Source: Cellvibrionales bacterium UBA4495 | GTDB taxonomy: Bacteria; Pseudomonadota; Gammaproteobacteria; Pseudomonadales; Porticoccaceae | Direction: 5' to 3' | DNA length: 7,050 bases | Assembly (NCBI GenBank): GCA_002388905.1 | Contig: DGNJ01000105.1 | Location: 7,573 to 14,622 of the forward strand | Shown: positions 1 to 7,020 of the stretch, one piece after another | Numbering within the stretch: position 1 is the first letter of the stretch | Layout: every line of letters starts with the position of its first letter | Translations under genes and position numbers: made by a program | The notes under the pieces: generated by a model | Seen by the model: only the letters and a program-made list of their open reading frames with translations | Told to the model about the DNA's origin: nothing | Databases searched by the model: none

Positions 1-75
1 GAAAAGATGGAGACCAAGAAGTTTGATCCCGTGGTCCGCAAGCACGTGATCTACAAGGAAGCCAAGATCAAGTAG
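1..75 (+). CDS. rpmG: 50S ribosomal protein L33, 3' end only
   Basis: Frame 1 is open from the first base and stops at TAG (73-75), giving the last 24 residues of a protein. The tail reads KKFDPVVRKHVIYKEAKIK, which is the characteristic C-terminus of bacterial L33, a small protein of the large ribosomal subunit near the E site. The start and most of the gene lie upstream of the window, so length and any zinc-binding cysteines cannot be judged. In gammaproteobacteria rpmG usually follows rpmB and is often close to mutM, which is consistent with mutM starting at 745 here. A strong hairpin terminator follows the stop after about 36 bases. The family call is confident despite the short fragment, because the tail is so conserved. 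Confidence 0.93.
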   Translation, partial: EKMETKKFDPVVRKHVIYKEAKIK

Positions 76-111
76 GACAGGGGTCGCGCCGCCATCCGGG
101 CGCATTCGCAA

Positions 112-151
112 CCCACAAAAAAGCCCGGCGTCGACCGGGCTTTTTTGTGGG
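112..151. terminator. Bidirectional rho-independent terminator between rpmG and exbD
   Basis: Two 17-base arms (112-128 and 135-151) are perfectly complementary around the 6-base loop CGTCGA. The core is GCCCGG/CCGGGC, flanked by A6 on the left and T6 on the right, so the RNA from either strand ends in a GC-rich stem followed by a U tract. It lies 36 bases after the rpmG stop and 22 bases after the exbD stop (minus strand), so one element can end both convergent transcripts. This is read directly from the sequence. Confidence 0.95.
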
Positions 152-173
152 CGTTCGCTTGTGACGCTTCCGG

Positions 174-581
174 TTATCGTGCCTTCGTGGCCAGGGAAAT
201 GTCGTAAACTCCGGCTTCCCGGGCCTGGTCGGAAATCTGCACGAAGAGTTCGGACTTGGCCTTTGGGTGGGCGTTGATGATCACCTTGGCCTGAGGATTC
301 TCGGCGTGGATCCTTTCCACGTTGGCGCGCACGGAGCGCACGTCGATACGCCGGCCCTGGAGCATGATGTCGCCGCTCTCGGTGATATTGAAAACGATGT
401 TCTGCTGGGCCTGGTCCGGCGGCGGCTGATCGGTGGTGGGCGGCCGGTTGACGTCGACGCCCGACTCCCTGACGAAGGAGGCGGTAACGATAAAGAAGAT
501 GAGCATGATGAAGACAACATCAAGCATCGGAGTGAGGTCGATTTGCGACTCTTCCTCGGCCCTGCGTCTACCTAAGGCCAT
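174..581 (-). CDS. exbD: ExbD/TolR-family proton-motive-force transducer, solitary
   Basis: A 135-residue protein of normal ExbD size. ExbD/TolR proteins form the peptidoglycan-side partner of the ExbB/TolQ proton channel and energise TonB-dependent outer-membrane uptake or related envelope work. Seen in the sequence: a short basic, acidic cytoplasmic tail (residues 1-13), the family motif IDLTPMLDVVFIMLIFF (14-30) with the transmembrane aspartate D21 at the position of the essential proton-carrying Asp of ExbD, one membrane helix (about 20-36), a Pro-rich linker (47-55) and a periplasmic domain (about 60-135). The start is ATG (579-581), with AAGGGG/GGTAGGA-like purines just upstream. The gene is monocistronic here: downstream is the terminator facing rpmG and upstream is divergent mutM, so no exbB or tonB gene is adjacent. 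TolR is the alternative, but the missing tol-pal neighbours and the sequence style favour ExbD. Confidence 0.9.
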   Translation of the reverse strand: MALGRRRAEEESQIDLTPMLDVVFIMLIFFIVTASFVRESGVDVNRPPTTDQPPPDQAQQNIVFNITESGDIMLQGRRIDVRSVRANVERIHAENPQAKVIINAHPKAKSELFVQISDQAREAGVYDISLATKAR

Positions 582-608
582 AAAATCCTACCCCTTTGGT
601 TGGCGAAA

Positions 609-647
609 GGTGGGCAATGATAACGGGTTGATCAACAATTGCCCACC
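609..647. repeat. Large dyad with nested palindrome upstream of exbD (candidate operator)
   Basis: Perfect 10-base inverted arms, GGTGGGCAAT (609-618) and ATTGCCCACC (638-647), flank a 19-base interior. That interior contains a second perfect palindrome, GTTGATCAAC (627-636). The heptamer ACAATTG also occurs twice in direct orientation (635-641 and 649-655), 14 bases apart. The dyad lies 28 to 66 bases upstream of the exbD start and overlaps the best exbD promoter candidate. It could bind a dimeric regulator or form an RNA hairpin. TGAT...ATCA half sites faintly recall iron-regulator (Fur) boxes, but the match is poor and I do not assign a protein. Confidence 0.6.
617..645 (-). promoter_or_regulatory. 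Candidate sigma-70 promoter for exbD
   Basis: Read on the minus strand, TGGGCA (plus 640-645, 4 of 6 to consensus) is followed after 17 bases by TATCAT (plus 617-622, 5 of 6 to TATAAT). Initiation would fall near base 610, leaving a leader of roughly 30 bases before the exbD ATG. Both boxes lie inside the 609-647 dyad, so a protein bound there could block the promoter. This is a match by eye in a short spacer and is only moderately supported. Confidence 0.4.
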
Positions 648-685
648 CACAATTGATGAAAGCACCCAATCTTGTCCCGACTGGA

Positions 686-715
686 TTGCCACTCAGCGTT
701 AAGGGAACCTAGTAT
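686..715 (+). promoter_or_regulatory. Candidate sigma-70 promoter for mutM
   Basis: TTGCCA (686-691, 5 of 6 to TTGACA) is followed after 18 bases by TAGTAT (710-715, 4 of 6). Transcription would begin about 722, some 23 bases before the mutM ATG. Since mutM is preceded by a divergent gene it must have its own promoter in 582-744, and this is the best plus-strand candidate I can see. Confidence 0.45.
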
Positions 716-744
716 GCCAGATTTTTGCCCAATGAGAAGAGCCC

Positions 745-1560
745 ATGCCTGAGTTGCCCGAAGTGGAGACTACCCTGCGTGGCGTTTCGCCGCATCTCAG
801 GGGTGCGACCGTCATCCGTGTGCTGGTCCGCAACGGGGCCCTCAGGTATCCGGTCGACCCGGGGCTGGACCGGCTGCTCGCCGGACAACCGGTCCGGGCC
901 CAGCGCCGGCGCGGCAAGTACCTGCTGCTCGGTTTTCCCGCGGGAACCGTCATGGTGCACCTGGGCATGTCGGGCTCGTTGCGGCTGGTGCCAGCGGGCG
1001 AGCCACCGGGCAGGCACGATCACGTGGACCTCGAGCTGGATACGGGGCTGGCATTGCGCTACACCGATCCCCGTCGCTTCGGGCTGATGCTCTGGTGCGC
1101 CAGCGACCCGGATCAGCATTTCCTGCTCCGGGAACTGGGGCCGGAACCTCTGGCACCGGGTTTCTCCGGCGACTACCTGCGCCGCCGGGCCGGCGGTCGT
1201 TCGATGCCGGTGAAAAGCTTTCTCATGGATAGTCGCATAGTGGTGGGCGTGGGTAATATTTACGCCAACGAGGCCCTCTTTCTGGCCGGCATCCACCCGT
1301 TGCGCCGTTCGGGCCGGATTTCGCGCCCGCGCTATGACCGATTGGCGTCGGCGGTGAAAACGGTTTTAACCCGTGCCATTGAACAGGGCGGCACCACTTT
1401 GCGCAATTTTGTTGGTGGCGACGGCAAGCCCGGCTATTTCAAGCAGTCCCTGAATGTCTACGGCCGGGGTGGAGAACCCTGTCCCGGTTGCGGCAAGCTG
1501 CTCCGGGAGGTGCGCCTGAACAACCGTGCCACGGTCTACTGTACGCGATGTCAGCGCTGA
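745..1560 (+). CDS. mutM: Formamidopyrimidine-DNA glycosylase (8-oxoguanine repair)
   Basis: A 271-residue Fpg/MutM protein of the usual length. It excises 8-oxoguanine and formamidopyrimidines and nicks DNA by beta-delta elimination in base-excision repair. Seen: N-terminal MPELPEVET, giving the catalytic proline nucleophile and glutamate after Met removal; K58 in [16 protein letters not shown] (72-80) with M75; and TDPRRFG (107-113), whose R110 and F112 match the residues that fill the lesion void. A helix-two-turn-helix lies around [12 protein letters not shown] (166-177). The C-terminal zinc finger is C246-X2-C249-X16-C266-X2-C269, with R261 in the loop. All key residues are intact. The start is ATG at 745 behind the purine stretch GAGAAGAG. 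The gene is convergent with coaD, 4 bp away, and no terminator is visible between them. Confidence 0.97.
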   Translation: MPELPEVETTLRGVSPHLRGATVIRVLVRNGALRYPVDPGLDRLLAGQPVRAQRRRGKYLLLGFPAGTVMVHLGMSGSLRLVPAGEPPGRHDHVDLELDTGLALRYTDPRRFGLMLWCASDPDQHFLLRELGPEPLAPGFSGDYLRRRAGGRSMPVKSFLMDSRIVVGVGNIYANEALFLAGIHPLRRSGRISRPRYDRLASAVKTVLTRAIEQGGTTLRNFVGGDGKPGYFKQSLNVYGRGGEPCPGCGKLLREVRLNNRATVYCTRCQR

Positions 1561-1564
1561 AATG

Positions 1565-2679
<1,115 letters not shown>

Positions 2680-2773
2680 TGTGTCGGTGCTCCGGTTGCC
2701 GGGGCAATCTCTCAGTCACCCCCAAGAAATGGTAGGATACAACGCTTTTCAAACCAGCCGGAATCAGTTTTTC
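2680..2773. other. Divergent spacer between rsmD and ftsY
   Basis: This 94-bp spacer must hold promoters for both the rsmD-coaD and ftsY-E-X transcripts. I see only weak elements: TAGGAT (2733-2738, 4 of 6 to a -10 box) toward ftsY without a convincing -35, and TATCCT on the opposite strand at almost the same bases. A small inverted repeat TTGCC-GG-GGCAA lies at 2696-2707. A second in-frame ATG at 2729 would lengthen FtsY by 15 residues, but it lacks a good ribosome-binding site. Confidence 0.4.
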
Positions 2774-3844
2774 ATGGTCGACAGTAGTGACAAAGGCGTT
2801 GGCAACGGGGACAGAAAGGGCGGTTTCCTGTCCCGGTTCCTGGGCAAAAAGAAAGAAGCGGCCGGCGAATCCCCGGCTGCGGAGGCCGGGCGGGCACCGG
2901 AGCCGCGCTCTCCGCCGCCTCAGCGGGTGGCACCGCAGCCGGAAAAACCCGGGGGCAAGTTCCGGCAGGCCCTGTCCCGCACCGGCAAGGGTTTCGGTCG
3001 TCTTTTTCTGGGCGATAAAGTCATCGACGAGGACCTGCTGGAGGACCTGGAGACCCAGTTGCTCTCCGCCGACATGGGCATGGAGGTCGCCACCGTCGTG
3101 ATCGACGCCCTCACCGACCGGGTCAAGCGCCGGGAACTGGGCGACGCGGATGCCCTGAGGGGCGCGCTGCACGGCTTGCTGGTGGATATTCTCAAACCCT
3201 GTGAACGCCCCTTGGACGTGACGGGCGAGAAGCCCTTCGTGATCCTCACCGTGGGCGTCAACGGTGTCGGCAAAACCACCACCATTGGCAAGCTGGCCAA
3301 GGGTTTCCTGGCCGAGGGCCGGGACGTGATGCTGGCAGCCGGCGATACCTTCCGTGCCGCGGCCGTGGAACAGCTCCAGGTCTGGGGAGAGCGGAACGAC
3401 GTGCCGGTGGTCGCCCAGCATACCGGTGCCGACAGCGCCTCGGTAATATTCGATGCCGTGCAGTCCGCCCGGGCCCGGGGCACGGATGTGCTCATCGCCG
3501 ACACCGCCGGGCGCCTCCACACCAAGAGTAACCTCATGGAGGAGTTGGAGAAAATCAAGCGTGTGCTGGCCAAGCTCGACGAGTCGGCGCCCCACGAGAT
3601 ACTTCTGGTGCTCGATGCCGGCACCGGCCAGAATGCCGTGGCCCAGATGAAGCAGTTCCATGAGGCCGTGGGGGTCACCGGCATTGCCGTGACCAAGCTC
3701 GACGGTACCGCCAAGGGGGGCATTATCTTCGCCCTCTGCCAGCAATTCGGCGTGCCGGTGCGCTATATTGGTGTCGGCGAGGGGGTGGACGACCTGCAAC
3801 CCTTCAGGGCGGACGATTTCGTTTCCGCGTTGCTGGGGGACTGA
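2774..3844 (+). CDS. ftsY: Signal recognition particle receptor FtsY
   Basis: An SRP-type GTPase of 356 residues from ATG 2774. It receives ribosome-nascent chain-SRP complexes at the inner membrane and hands them to SecYEG. Seen: a basic amphipathic stretch KGGFLSRFLGKKK (15-27), matching the FtsY membrane-targeting helix; a short Pro/Ala-rich acidic linker (28-60) in place of the long acidic domain of E. coli; the helical N domain (about 62-150); and the G domain. The G domain has G1 GVNGVGKTTT (161-170), G2 DTFRAAA (191-197), G3 DTAGR (243-247), G4 TKLD (307-310) followed by GTAKGG, and the closing GVGEGVDDLQPF (333-344). The frame stays open far upstream over rsmD, but that part is antisense to rsmD. 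ATG 2774 is preferred over ATG 2729, though neither has a strong ribosome-binding site. ftsE begins 8 bp after the stop. Confidence 0.96.
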   Translation: MVDSSDKGVGNGDRKGGFLSRFLGKKKEAAGESPAAEAGRAPEPRSPPPQRVAPQPEKPGGKFRQALSRTGKGFGRLFLGDKVIDEDLLEDLETQLLSADMGMEVATVVIDALTDRVKRRELGDADALRGALHGLLVDILKPCERPLDVTGEKPFVILTVGVNGVGKTTTIGKLAKGFLAEGRDVMLAAGDTFRAAAVEQLQVWGERNDVPVVAQHTGADSASVIFDAVQSARARGTDVLIADTAGRLHTKSNLMEELEKIKRVLAKLDESAPHEILLVLDAGTGQNAVAQMKQFHEAVGVTGIAVTKLDGTAKGGIIFALCQQFGVPVRYIGVGEGVDDLQPFRADDFVSALLGD

Positions 3845-3852
3845 CGCCGGCC

Positions 3853-4527
3853 ATGATCCAGTTCGACCGCGTCAGCAAGCGCTACCCGGGTGGGCACGAG
3901 GCCCTGACGGACCTGAGTTTTCATCTCGACGACGGCGAATTCGCCTTTCTCACCGGCCACTCGGGCGCCGGCAAGAGTACGCTGCTCAAGTTGATCATGC
4001 TTATGGAACGTCCGTCCACCGGGCACGTATTGATCAATGGCAAGAATCTCGGTCGACTGCACAGAAGCCAGATTCCCGGTTACCGGCGCCGGGTCGGGGT
4101 GGTGTTCCAGAGTCACCACCTGCTTTTCGACCGCAGTGTCTACGACAATGTCGCCCTGCCGCTTCAGGTTTCCGGCTATCCGGTGGCCGACACCGGCCGC
4201 CGGGTGCGGGCGGCCCTGGACAAAGTGGGCTTGCTGGGCAAGGAGAAGCTCAACCCCATTGCCCTTTCCGGCGGGGAGCAGCAGCGGGTCGGCATTGCCC
4301 GGGCCGTGGTGCACAAACCGCGCATACTCCTTGCCGACGAGCCCACCGGGAACCTCGATCCGGCCCTCTCGGAAGAGATCATGGCTCTGTTCCGCCAGTT
4401 CAACGAGGTGGGTGTTACCGTCCTGGTCGCCACCCACGACATTGCTCTGATTTCCCCCCTGCATTGCCGGGAGCTGAAACTCCGGGAAGGTAGCCTGGTG
4501 GGAGGCGGCGGCCATGAGGCGGTCTGA
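3853..4527 (+). CDS. ftsE: Cell division ATP-binding protein FtsE
   Basis: A 224-residue ABC ATPase, close to the 222 of E. coli FtsE. With FtsX it forms the divisome complex that links ATP hydrolysis to activation of periplasmic murein hydrolase regulators such as EnvC. Seen: MIQFDRVSKRYPGG start, Walker A GHSGAGKST (35-43), Q-loop Q86 in VVFQSHHLL, ABC signature LSGGEQQR (138-145), Walker B ILLADEP (158-164) with catalytic E163, D-loop GNLD (166-169), and switch histidine H195 in ATHD. All catalytic residues are intact. It starts 8 bp after ftsY, with GGGGGA overlapping the ftsY end as the likely ribosome-binding site, and its last 14 bases overlap ftsX. Gene order and motif style distinguish it from the related LolD and MacB ATPases. 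Confidence 0.97.
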   Translation: MIQFDRVSKRYPGGHEALTDLSFHLDDGEFAFLTGHSGAGKSTLLKLIMLMERPSTGHVLINGKNLGRLHRSQIPGYRRRVGVVFQSHHLLFDRSVYDNVALPLQVSGYPVADTGRRVRAALDKVGLLGKEKLNPIALSGGEQQRVGIARAVVHKPRILLADEPTGNLDPALSEEIMALFRQFNEVGVTVLVATHDIALISPLHCRELKLREGSLVGGGGHEAV

Positions 4528-5524
4528 ACCCCGCAGGCCGGGCAAGCGAAGCCAGCGGCGTACCGCCATTGGCGCCAGCGGCAGCCGGACCCGCTTTAGA
4601 CAACGTATCCGAAGCTACCTCCAGCACCACCGGCAAACTTTTTACGACAGCCTCGCCCGGCTCCGTGCGACTCCCGTGCAAAGCGTGATGACGTTGCTGG
4701 TGATTGCCATAGCCCTGGCGCTGCCCGCCGGTCTCTATGTGGCCATGGAGAACCTCCACCAGTTGGGCGGCGAGATTCGCACCAGTGCGAGGATGACGGT
4801 CTTCCTTAAACGGGATACCGGCCCCGACGCCGCCCGGGCGGCCATGGCCGAGTTCCGCCAGCTGGCGGGCATCGAGAGCCTGACCTATGTTTCCCGGGAG
4901 CAGGCACTGGCCGAGTTCGAGGAATTGTCGGGCTTCGGGGACATCCTCGACTCCCTGGAGCAAAATCCCCTGCCGCCGGTGGTGCTGGTCCAGTTCGACA
5001 GCCATGTCCGCGCGGATCCACAGGCATTGACAGCCCTGGCGGCAGGCCTGGCCGAACATCCGCGCGTCGACGATGTGGCGGTGGACAGGCTCTGGCTGCA
5101 ACGGCTGCAGGCCCTGCTGGAAACCGGGCGTGACCTGGCTTACGCACTGGGCGCCCTGTTGGGCCTGGGGGTGTTGCTGGTGATGGGCAATACCATTCGC
5201 CTGGCCATCGAGAACCGGCGCGACGAAATCCTGGTGGTCAAACTGGTGGGTGGCACCGATTCGTATGTCCGCCGGCCGTTTCTGTATACCGGGCTCTGGT
5301 ACGGCATCGGCGGTGGTCTGCTGGCCTGGCTGCTGGTCCTGGGAGGGCTCATGTGGATGCAGGGGGCCATCGAACGGGTGGCCGGGCTCTATCAGCTCGG
5401 TTTTGCGCTTTCGGGACCCGGTGTCGAGGGCTTTTTTATTCTGCTGCTTGCCGGCGGCGGACTGGGCCTTGCCGGTGCCTGGCTGGCGGTGGCCCAGCAT
5501 GCCCGGCGGATCGAGCCCCGGTAG
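4514..5524 (+). CDS. ftsX: Cell division membrane protein FtsX
   Basis: A 336-residue membrane subunit of the FtsEX complex. Seen: a long Arg-rich cytoplasmic tail (1-50); a first membrane helix (about 55-78, in VMTLLVIAIALALPAGLYV); a periplasmic domain (about 80-205) with the family block YVSREQALAEFEELSGFG (125-142) and ENPLP-like EQNPLPP (149-155); then three helices (about 207-229, 258-282, 305-327). RRDEILVVKLVGGTDSYVRRPFLY (235-258) between helices 2 and 3 is the conserved cytoplasmic coupling region. Compared with E. coli FtsX (about 352 residues) the layout is the same. ATG 4514 overlaps the end of ftsE by 14 bp and has GGAGG (4501-4505) 8 bases upstream, so translation is probably coupled to ftsE. 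Confidence 0.96.
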   Translation: MRRSEPRRPGKRSQRRTAIGASGSRTRFRQRIRSYLQHHRQTFYDSLARLRATPVQSVMTLLVIAIALALPAGLYVAMENLHQLGGEIRTSARMTVFLKRDTGPDAARAAMAEFRQLAGIESLTYVSREQALAEFEELSGFGDILDSLEQNPLPPVVLVQFDSHVRADPQALTALAAGLAEHPRVDDVAVDRLWLQRLQALLETGRDLAYALGALLGLGVLLVMGNTIRLAIENRRDEILVVKLVGGTDSYVRRPFLYTGLWYGIGGGLLAWLLVLGGLMWMQGAIERVAGLYQLGFALSGPGVEGFFILLLAGGGLGLAGAWLAVAQHARRIEPR

Positions 5525-5549
5525 CCGGTTCAGTGCCGGAACGCCGGCT
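5523..5549 (+). repeat. Alternative hairpins at the ftsX stop codon
   Basis: AGCCGGTTC (5523-5531) can pair with GAAC (5539-5542) plus CGGCT (5545-5549), with a 2-base bulge and a 7-base loop. A competing hairpin pairs GCCGG (5535-5539) with CCGGC (5544-5548) around AACG. The first includes two bases of the ftsX TAG stop. No T tract follows, so this is not a standard terminator. It could slow polymerase or protect the ftsX message end. Pairing is visible; function is a guess. Confidence 0.35.
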
Positions 5550-5577
5550 AAAATAGTTGTGTAAACAGCAGGTTAAC

Positions 5578-5606
5578 GGAACTTTCACGACCTCTGGACA
5601 TCTAAT
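5578..5606 (+). promoter_or_regulatory. Sigma-E (RpoE) promoter for rpoH
   Basis: GGAACTT (5578-5584) is separated by 16 bases from TCTAAT (5601-5606). This closely matches the envelope-stress sigma-E consensus (GGAACTT -35, about 16 bp, TCTGA/TCAAA-like -10) and resembles the E. coli rpoH P3 promoter (GAACTT, 16 bases, TCTGAT). Initiation would fall near 5612-5614, giving a leader of about 40 bases before the rpoH ATG at 5652. That position also argues against the in-frame GTG at 5613 as a start. No sigma factor gene is in the window, so recognition is inferred. Confidence 0.82.
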
Positions 5607-5622
5607 GCATCAGTGATAGACT
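5595..5622 (+). promoter_or_regulatory. Possible overlapping sigma-70 promoter for rpoH
   Basis: TGGACA (5595-5600, 5 of 6 to TTGACA) and TAGACT (5617-5622, 4 of 6 to TATAAT) are separated by 16 bases. This would initiate near 5629 and overlap the sigma-E promoter. Housekeeping transcription of rpoH is expected, and another -10-like TAAAAT at 5549-5554 lacks a credible -35. Weak evidence. Confidence 0.35.
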
Positions 5623-5651
5623 TAACCGGCTTAAAACACCGAGGGGAATCC

Positions 5652-6509
5652 ATGAACAAAAGTTTACAGCCTGTTGCAACGCTGTCGCCGGGGGAAAGCC
5701 TGGGGACCTATATACAGGGTGTCAACGCGATTCCGGTACTCAGCGTCGACGAGGAGAAAAGCCTCGCGGAACGCCTGTATCATCATCAGGACCTGGATGC
5801 CGCCCGCGAGCTGGTGATCTCGCACCTGCGTTTCGTGGTCCATATTGCCCGCTCCTACAATGGTTATGGACTGCCCCTGGCGGACCTGATTCAGGAAGGT
5901 AATGTGGGGCTGATGAAGGCGGTCAAGCGTTTCAACCCGGAAAAGGGTGTGCGTCTGGTTTCCTTTGCCGTGCACTGGATCAAGGCCGAAATTCACGAAT
6001 ACATCCTGCGCAACTGGCGTATTGTCAAGGTGGCCACCACCAAGGCCCAGCGCAAGCTGTTTTTCAATCTGCGCAGCGCCAAGAAACGCCTGGCCTGGCT
6101 CACCAACGACGAGGCCGAAGCCATTGCCGGCGACCTGGGCGTTGGTGTCAAGCAGGTGCGGGAGATGGAGAAGCGTCTTTCCGCCCGGGACACCGCGTTC
6201 GATGCACCGGACGATGACGACGATGACAACGCCTACCAGGCACCGGTCTACTACCTCGAGGACAAGCGGTCCGACCCCGCCGTGCAGCTTGAGCAGGCCG
6301 ACTGGGAACAGAACAGTTACGGCAGGCTTGCCAGTGCCGTGGCCGGGCTCGACGAACGCAGCCGGGATATCATCCAGCAGCGTTGGCTTAACGACGGTGA
6401 AAAGGCCACGCTTCACGACCTGGCGGCCAAGTACGGCGTATCCGCCGAGCGCATCCGCCAGCTCGAGCAAAACGCAATGAAAAAGGTCCGGGCCGTGATG
6501 GAGGCCTGA
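5652..6509 (+). CDS. rpoH: RNA polymerase sigma-32, heat-shock sigma factor
   Basis: A 285-residue sigma factor, one residue longer than E. coli RpoH (284). It directs RNA polymerase to chaperone and protease genes after heat or protein misfolding. Seen: region 1.2/2.1 (about 27-70), the core-binding and -10 recognition block [17 protein letters not shown] (78-94) through [22 protein letters not shown] (105-126), the RpoH-box QRKLFFNLR (133-141) that marks this subfamily and is tied to its control by chaperones and FtsH, and the region 4.2 helix-turn-helix (about 253-273). A run of six aspartates (187-192) lies in the linker before region 4. ATG 5652 has GAGGGGA (5641-5647) just ahead and gives the family N-terminus MNKSLQPV. 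The gene has its own promoter region 127 bp after ftsX and ends before a strong terminator. Confidence 0.97.
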   Translation: MNKSLQPVATLSPGESLGTYIQGVNAIPVLSVDEEKSLAERLYHHQDLDAARELVISHLRFVVHIARSYNGYGLPLADLIQEGNVGLMKAVKRFNPEKGVRLVSFAVHWIKAEIHEYILRNWRIVKVATTKAQRKLFFNLRSAKKRLAWLTNDEAEAIAGDLGVGVKQVREMEKRLSARDTAFDAPDDDDDDNAYQAPVYYLEDKRSDPAVQLEQADWEQNSYGRLASAVAGLDERSRDIIQQRWLNDGEKATLHDLAAKYGVSAERIRQLEQNAMKKVRAVMEA

Positions 6510-6555
6510 GGCCGCACCGGATGGGGCGGCCAAAGCCGGCCCGCCACCGATATCC

Positions 6556-6581
6556 AAAGCCGCGTCAATCGCGGCTTTTTT
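6556..6581 (+). terminator. Rho-independent terminator after rpoH
   Basis: AAAGCCGCG (6556-6564) pairs perfectly with CGCGGCTTT (6570-6578) around the loop TCAAT, and six T residues run from 6576 to 6581. It lies 46 bases after the rpoH stop and separates rpoH from the DUF423 gene, which therefore likely has a separate promoter or depends on read-through. Confidence 0.93.
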
Positions 6582-6629
6582 ATGGCATTCCTCCGGGATC
6601 GGGCCGGCGAGTCTTTTCGGGAGAACCAG

Positions 6630-6998
6630 ATGCACAATCTTCTCGGGTTAATCGCCGCGCTGAGCGGTTTTATTGCCGTTGCTGCCGGGGCCTTCGGCGC
6701 CCACGGCCTGAGGCAGCGTCTCGATGCGGGCATGCTCGATGTCTGGCAGACCGCGGTCGCCTACCAGCTCTACCACAGCCTGGCACTGCTCGCGATCGCC
6801 GCCATTCCCGGCCTTGCGGCCAGCCGTTTGGCCGTCGGCGCGGGTTGGCTGTTTGCCGGGGGTATCGTCCTCTTTTCCGGCAGCCTCTATATCCTGGCCC
6901 TTTCCGGCACCCGCTGGCTGGGCATGGTCACCCCCCTGGGCGGCCTGCTCTGGCTGACGGGCTGGCTGCTCCTGGCGGTGGCTTTCGTCCGTGGCTGA
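6630..6998 (+). CDS. DUF423 family inner-membrane protein (YgdD-like)
   Basis: A 122-residue, strongly hydrophobic protein with four likely membrane helices (about 4-24, 43-60, 68-90, 98-120). It carries the hallmarks of the DUF423 family: GAFGAHGL (20-27) after the first helix, a W-T-A-x-x-Y-Q-x-x-H pattern (39-49), LFSGSLYILAL (81-91) and TPLGGL (101-106). E. coli YgdD (about 131 residues) is a family member. The molecular function is unknown, and I do not assign one. The start is ATG 6630, chosen because GGGAG (6619-6623) lies 6 bases upstream and the protein then begins at the family N-terminus. The frame stays open to an ATG at 6582, but those 16 extra residues immediately follow the rpoH terminator and are hydrophilic. 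I see no clear promoter in 6582-6629. Confidence 0.9.
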   Translation: MHNLLGLIAALSGFIAVAAGAFGAHGLRQRLDAGMLDVWQTAVAYQLYHSLALLAIAAIPGLAASRLAVGAGWLFAGGIVLFSGSLYILALSGTRWLGMVTPLGGLLWLTGWLLLAVAFVRG

Positions 6999-7020
6999 GG
7001 CCGGTTGAGTGACGGAATTC

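Noticed and set aside
618..636. Fur box in the exbD-mutM spacer
   Set aside because: Only TGAT...ATCA and one inner pair match. The central bases do not fit the GATAAT-type repeat, so I do not call a Fur site.
4415..5500. A 361-codon minus-strand open frame opposite ftsX
   Set aside because: Its composition is dominated by Gln, His and Pro as expected for antisense of a membrane protein gene. It has no ribosome-binding support and no family motif.
5613..5651. GTG start at 5613 that would add 13 residues to RpoH
   Set aside because: It coincides with the predicted transcription start of the sigma-E promoter and has no ribosome-binding site. ATG 5652 has a clear GAGGGGA site and the family N-terminus.
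6582..6629. ATG at 6582 as the start of the DUF423 protein
   Set aside because: It directly abuts the rpoH terminator T tract, lacks a ribosome-binding site and adds hydrophilic residues not expected in the family; ATG 6630 has GGGAG upstream.
5664..6635. A 323-codon minus-strand open frame opposite rpoH
   Set aside because: It is a shadow of rpoH codon bias that runs through the rpoH terminator, with no recognised domain.
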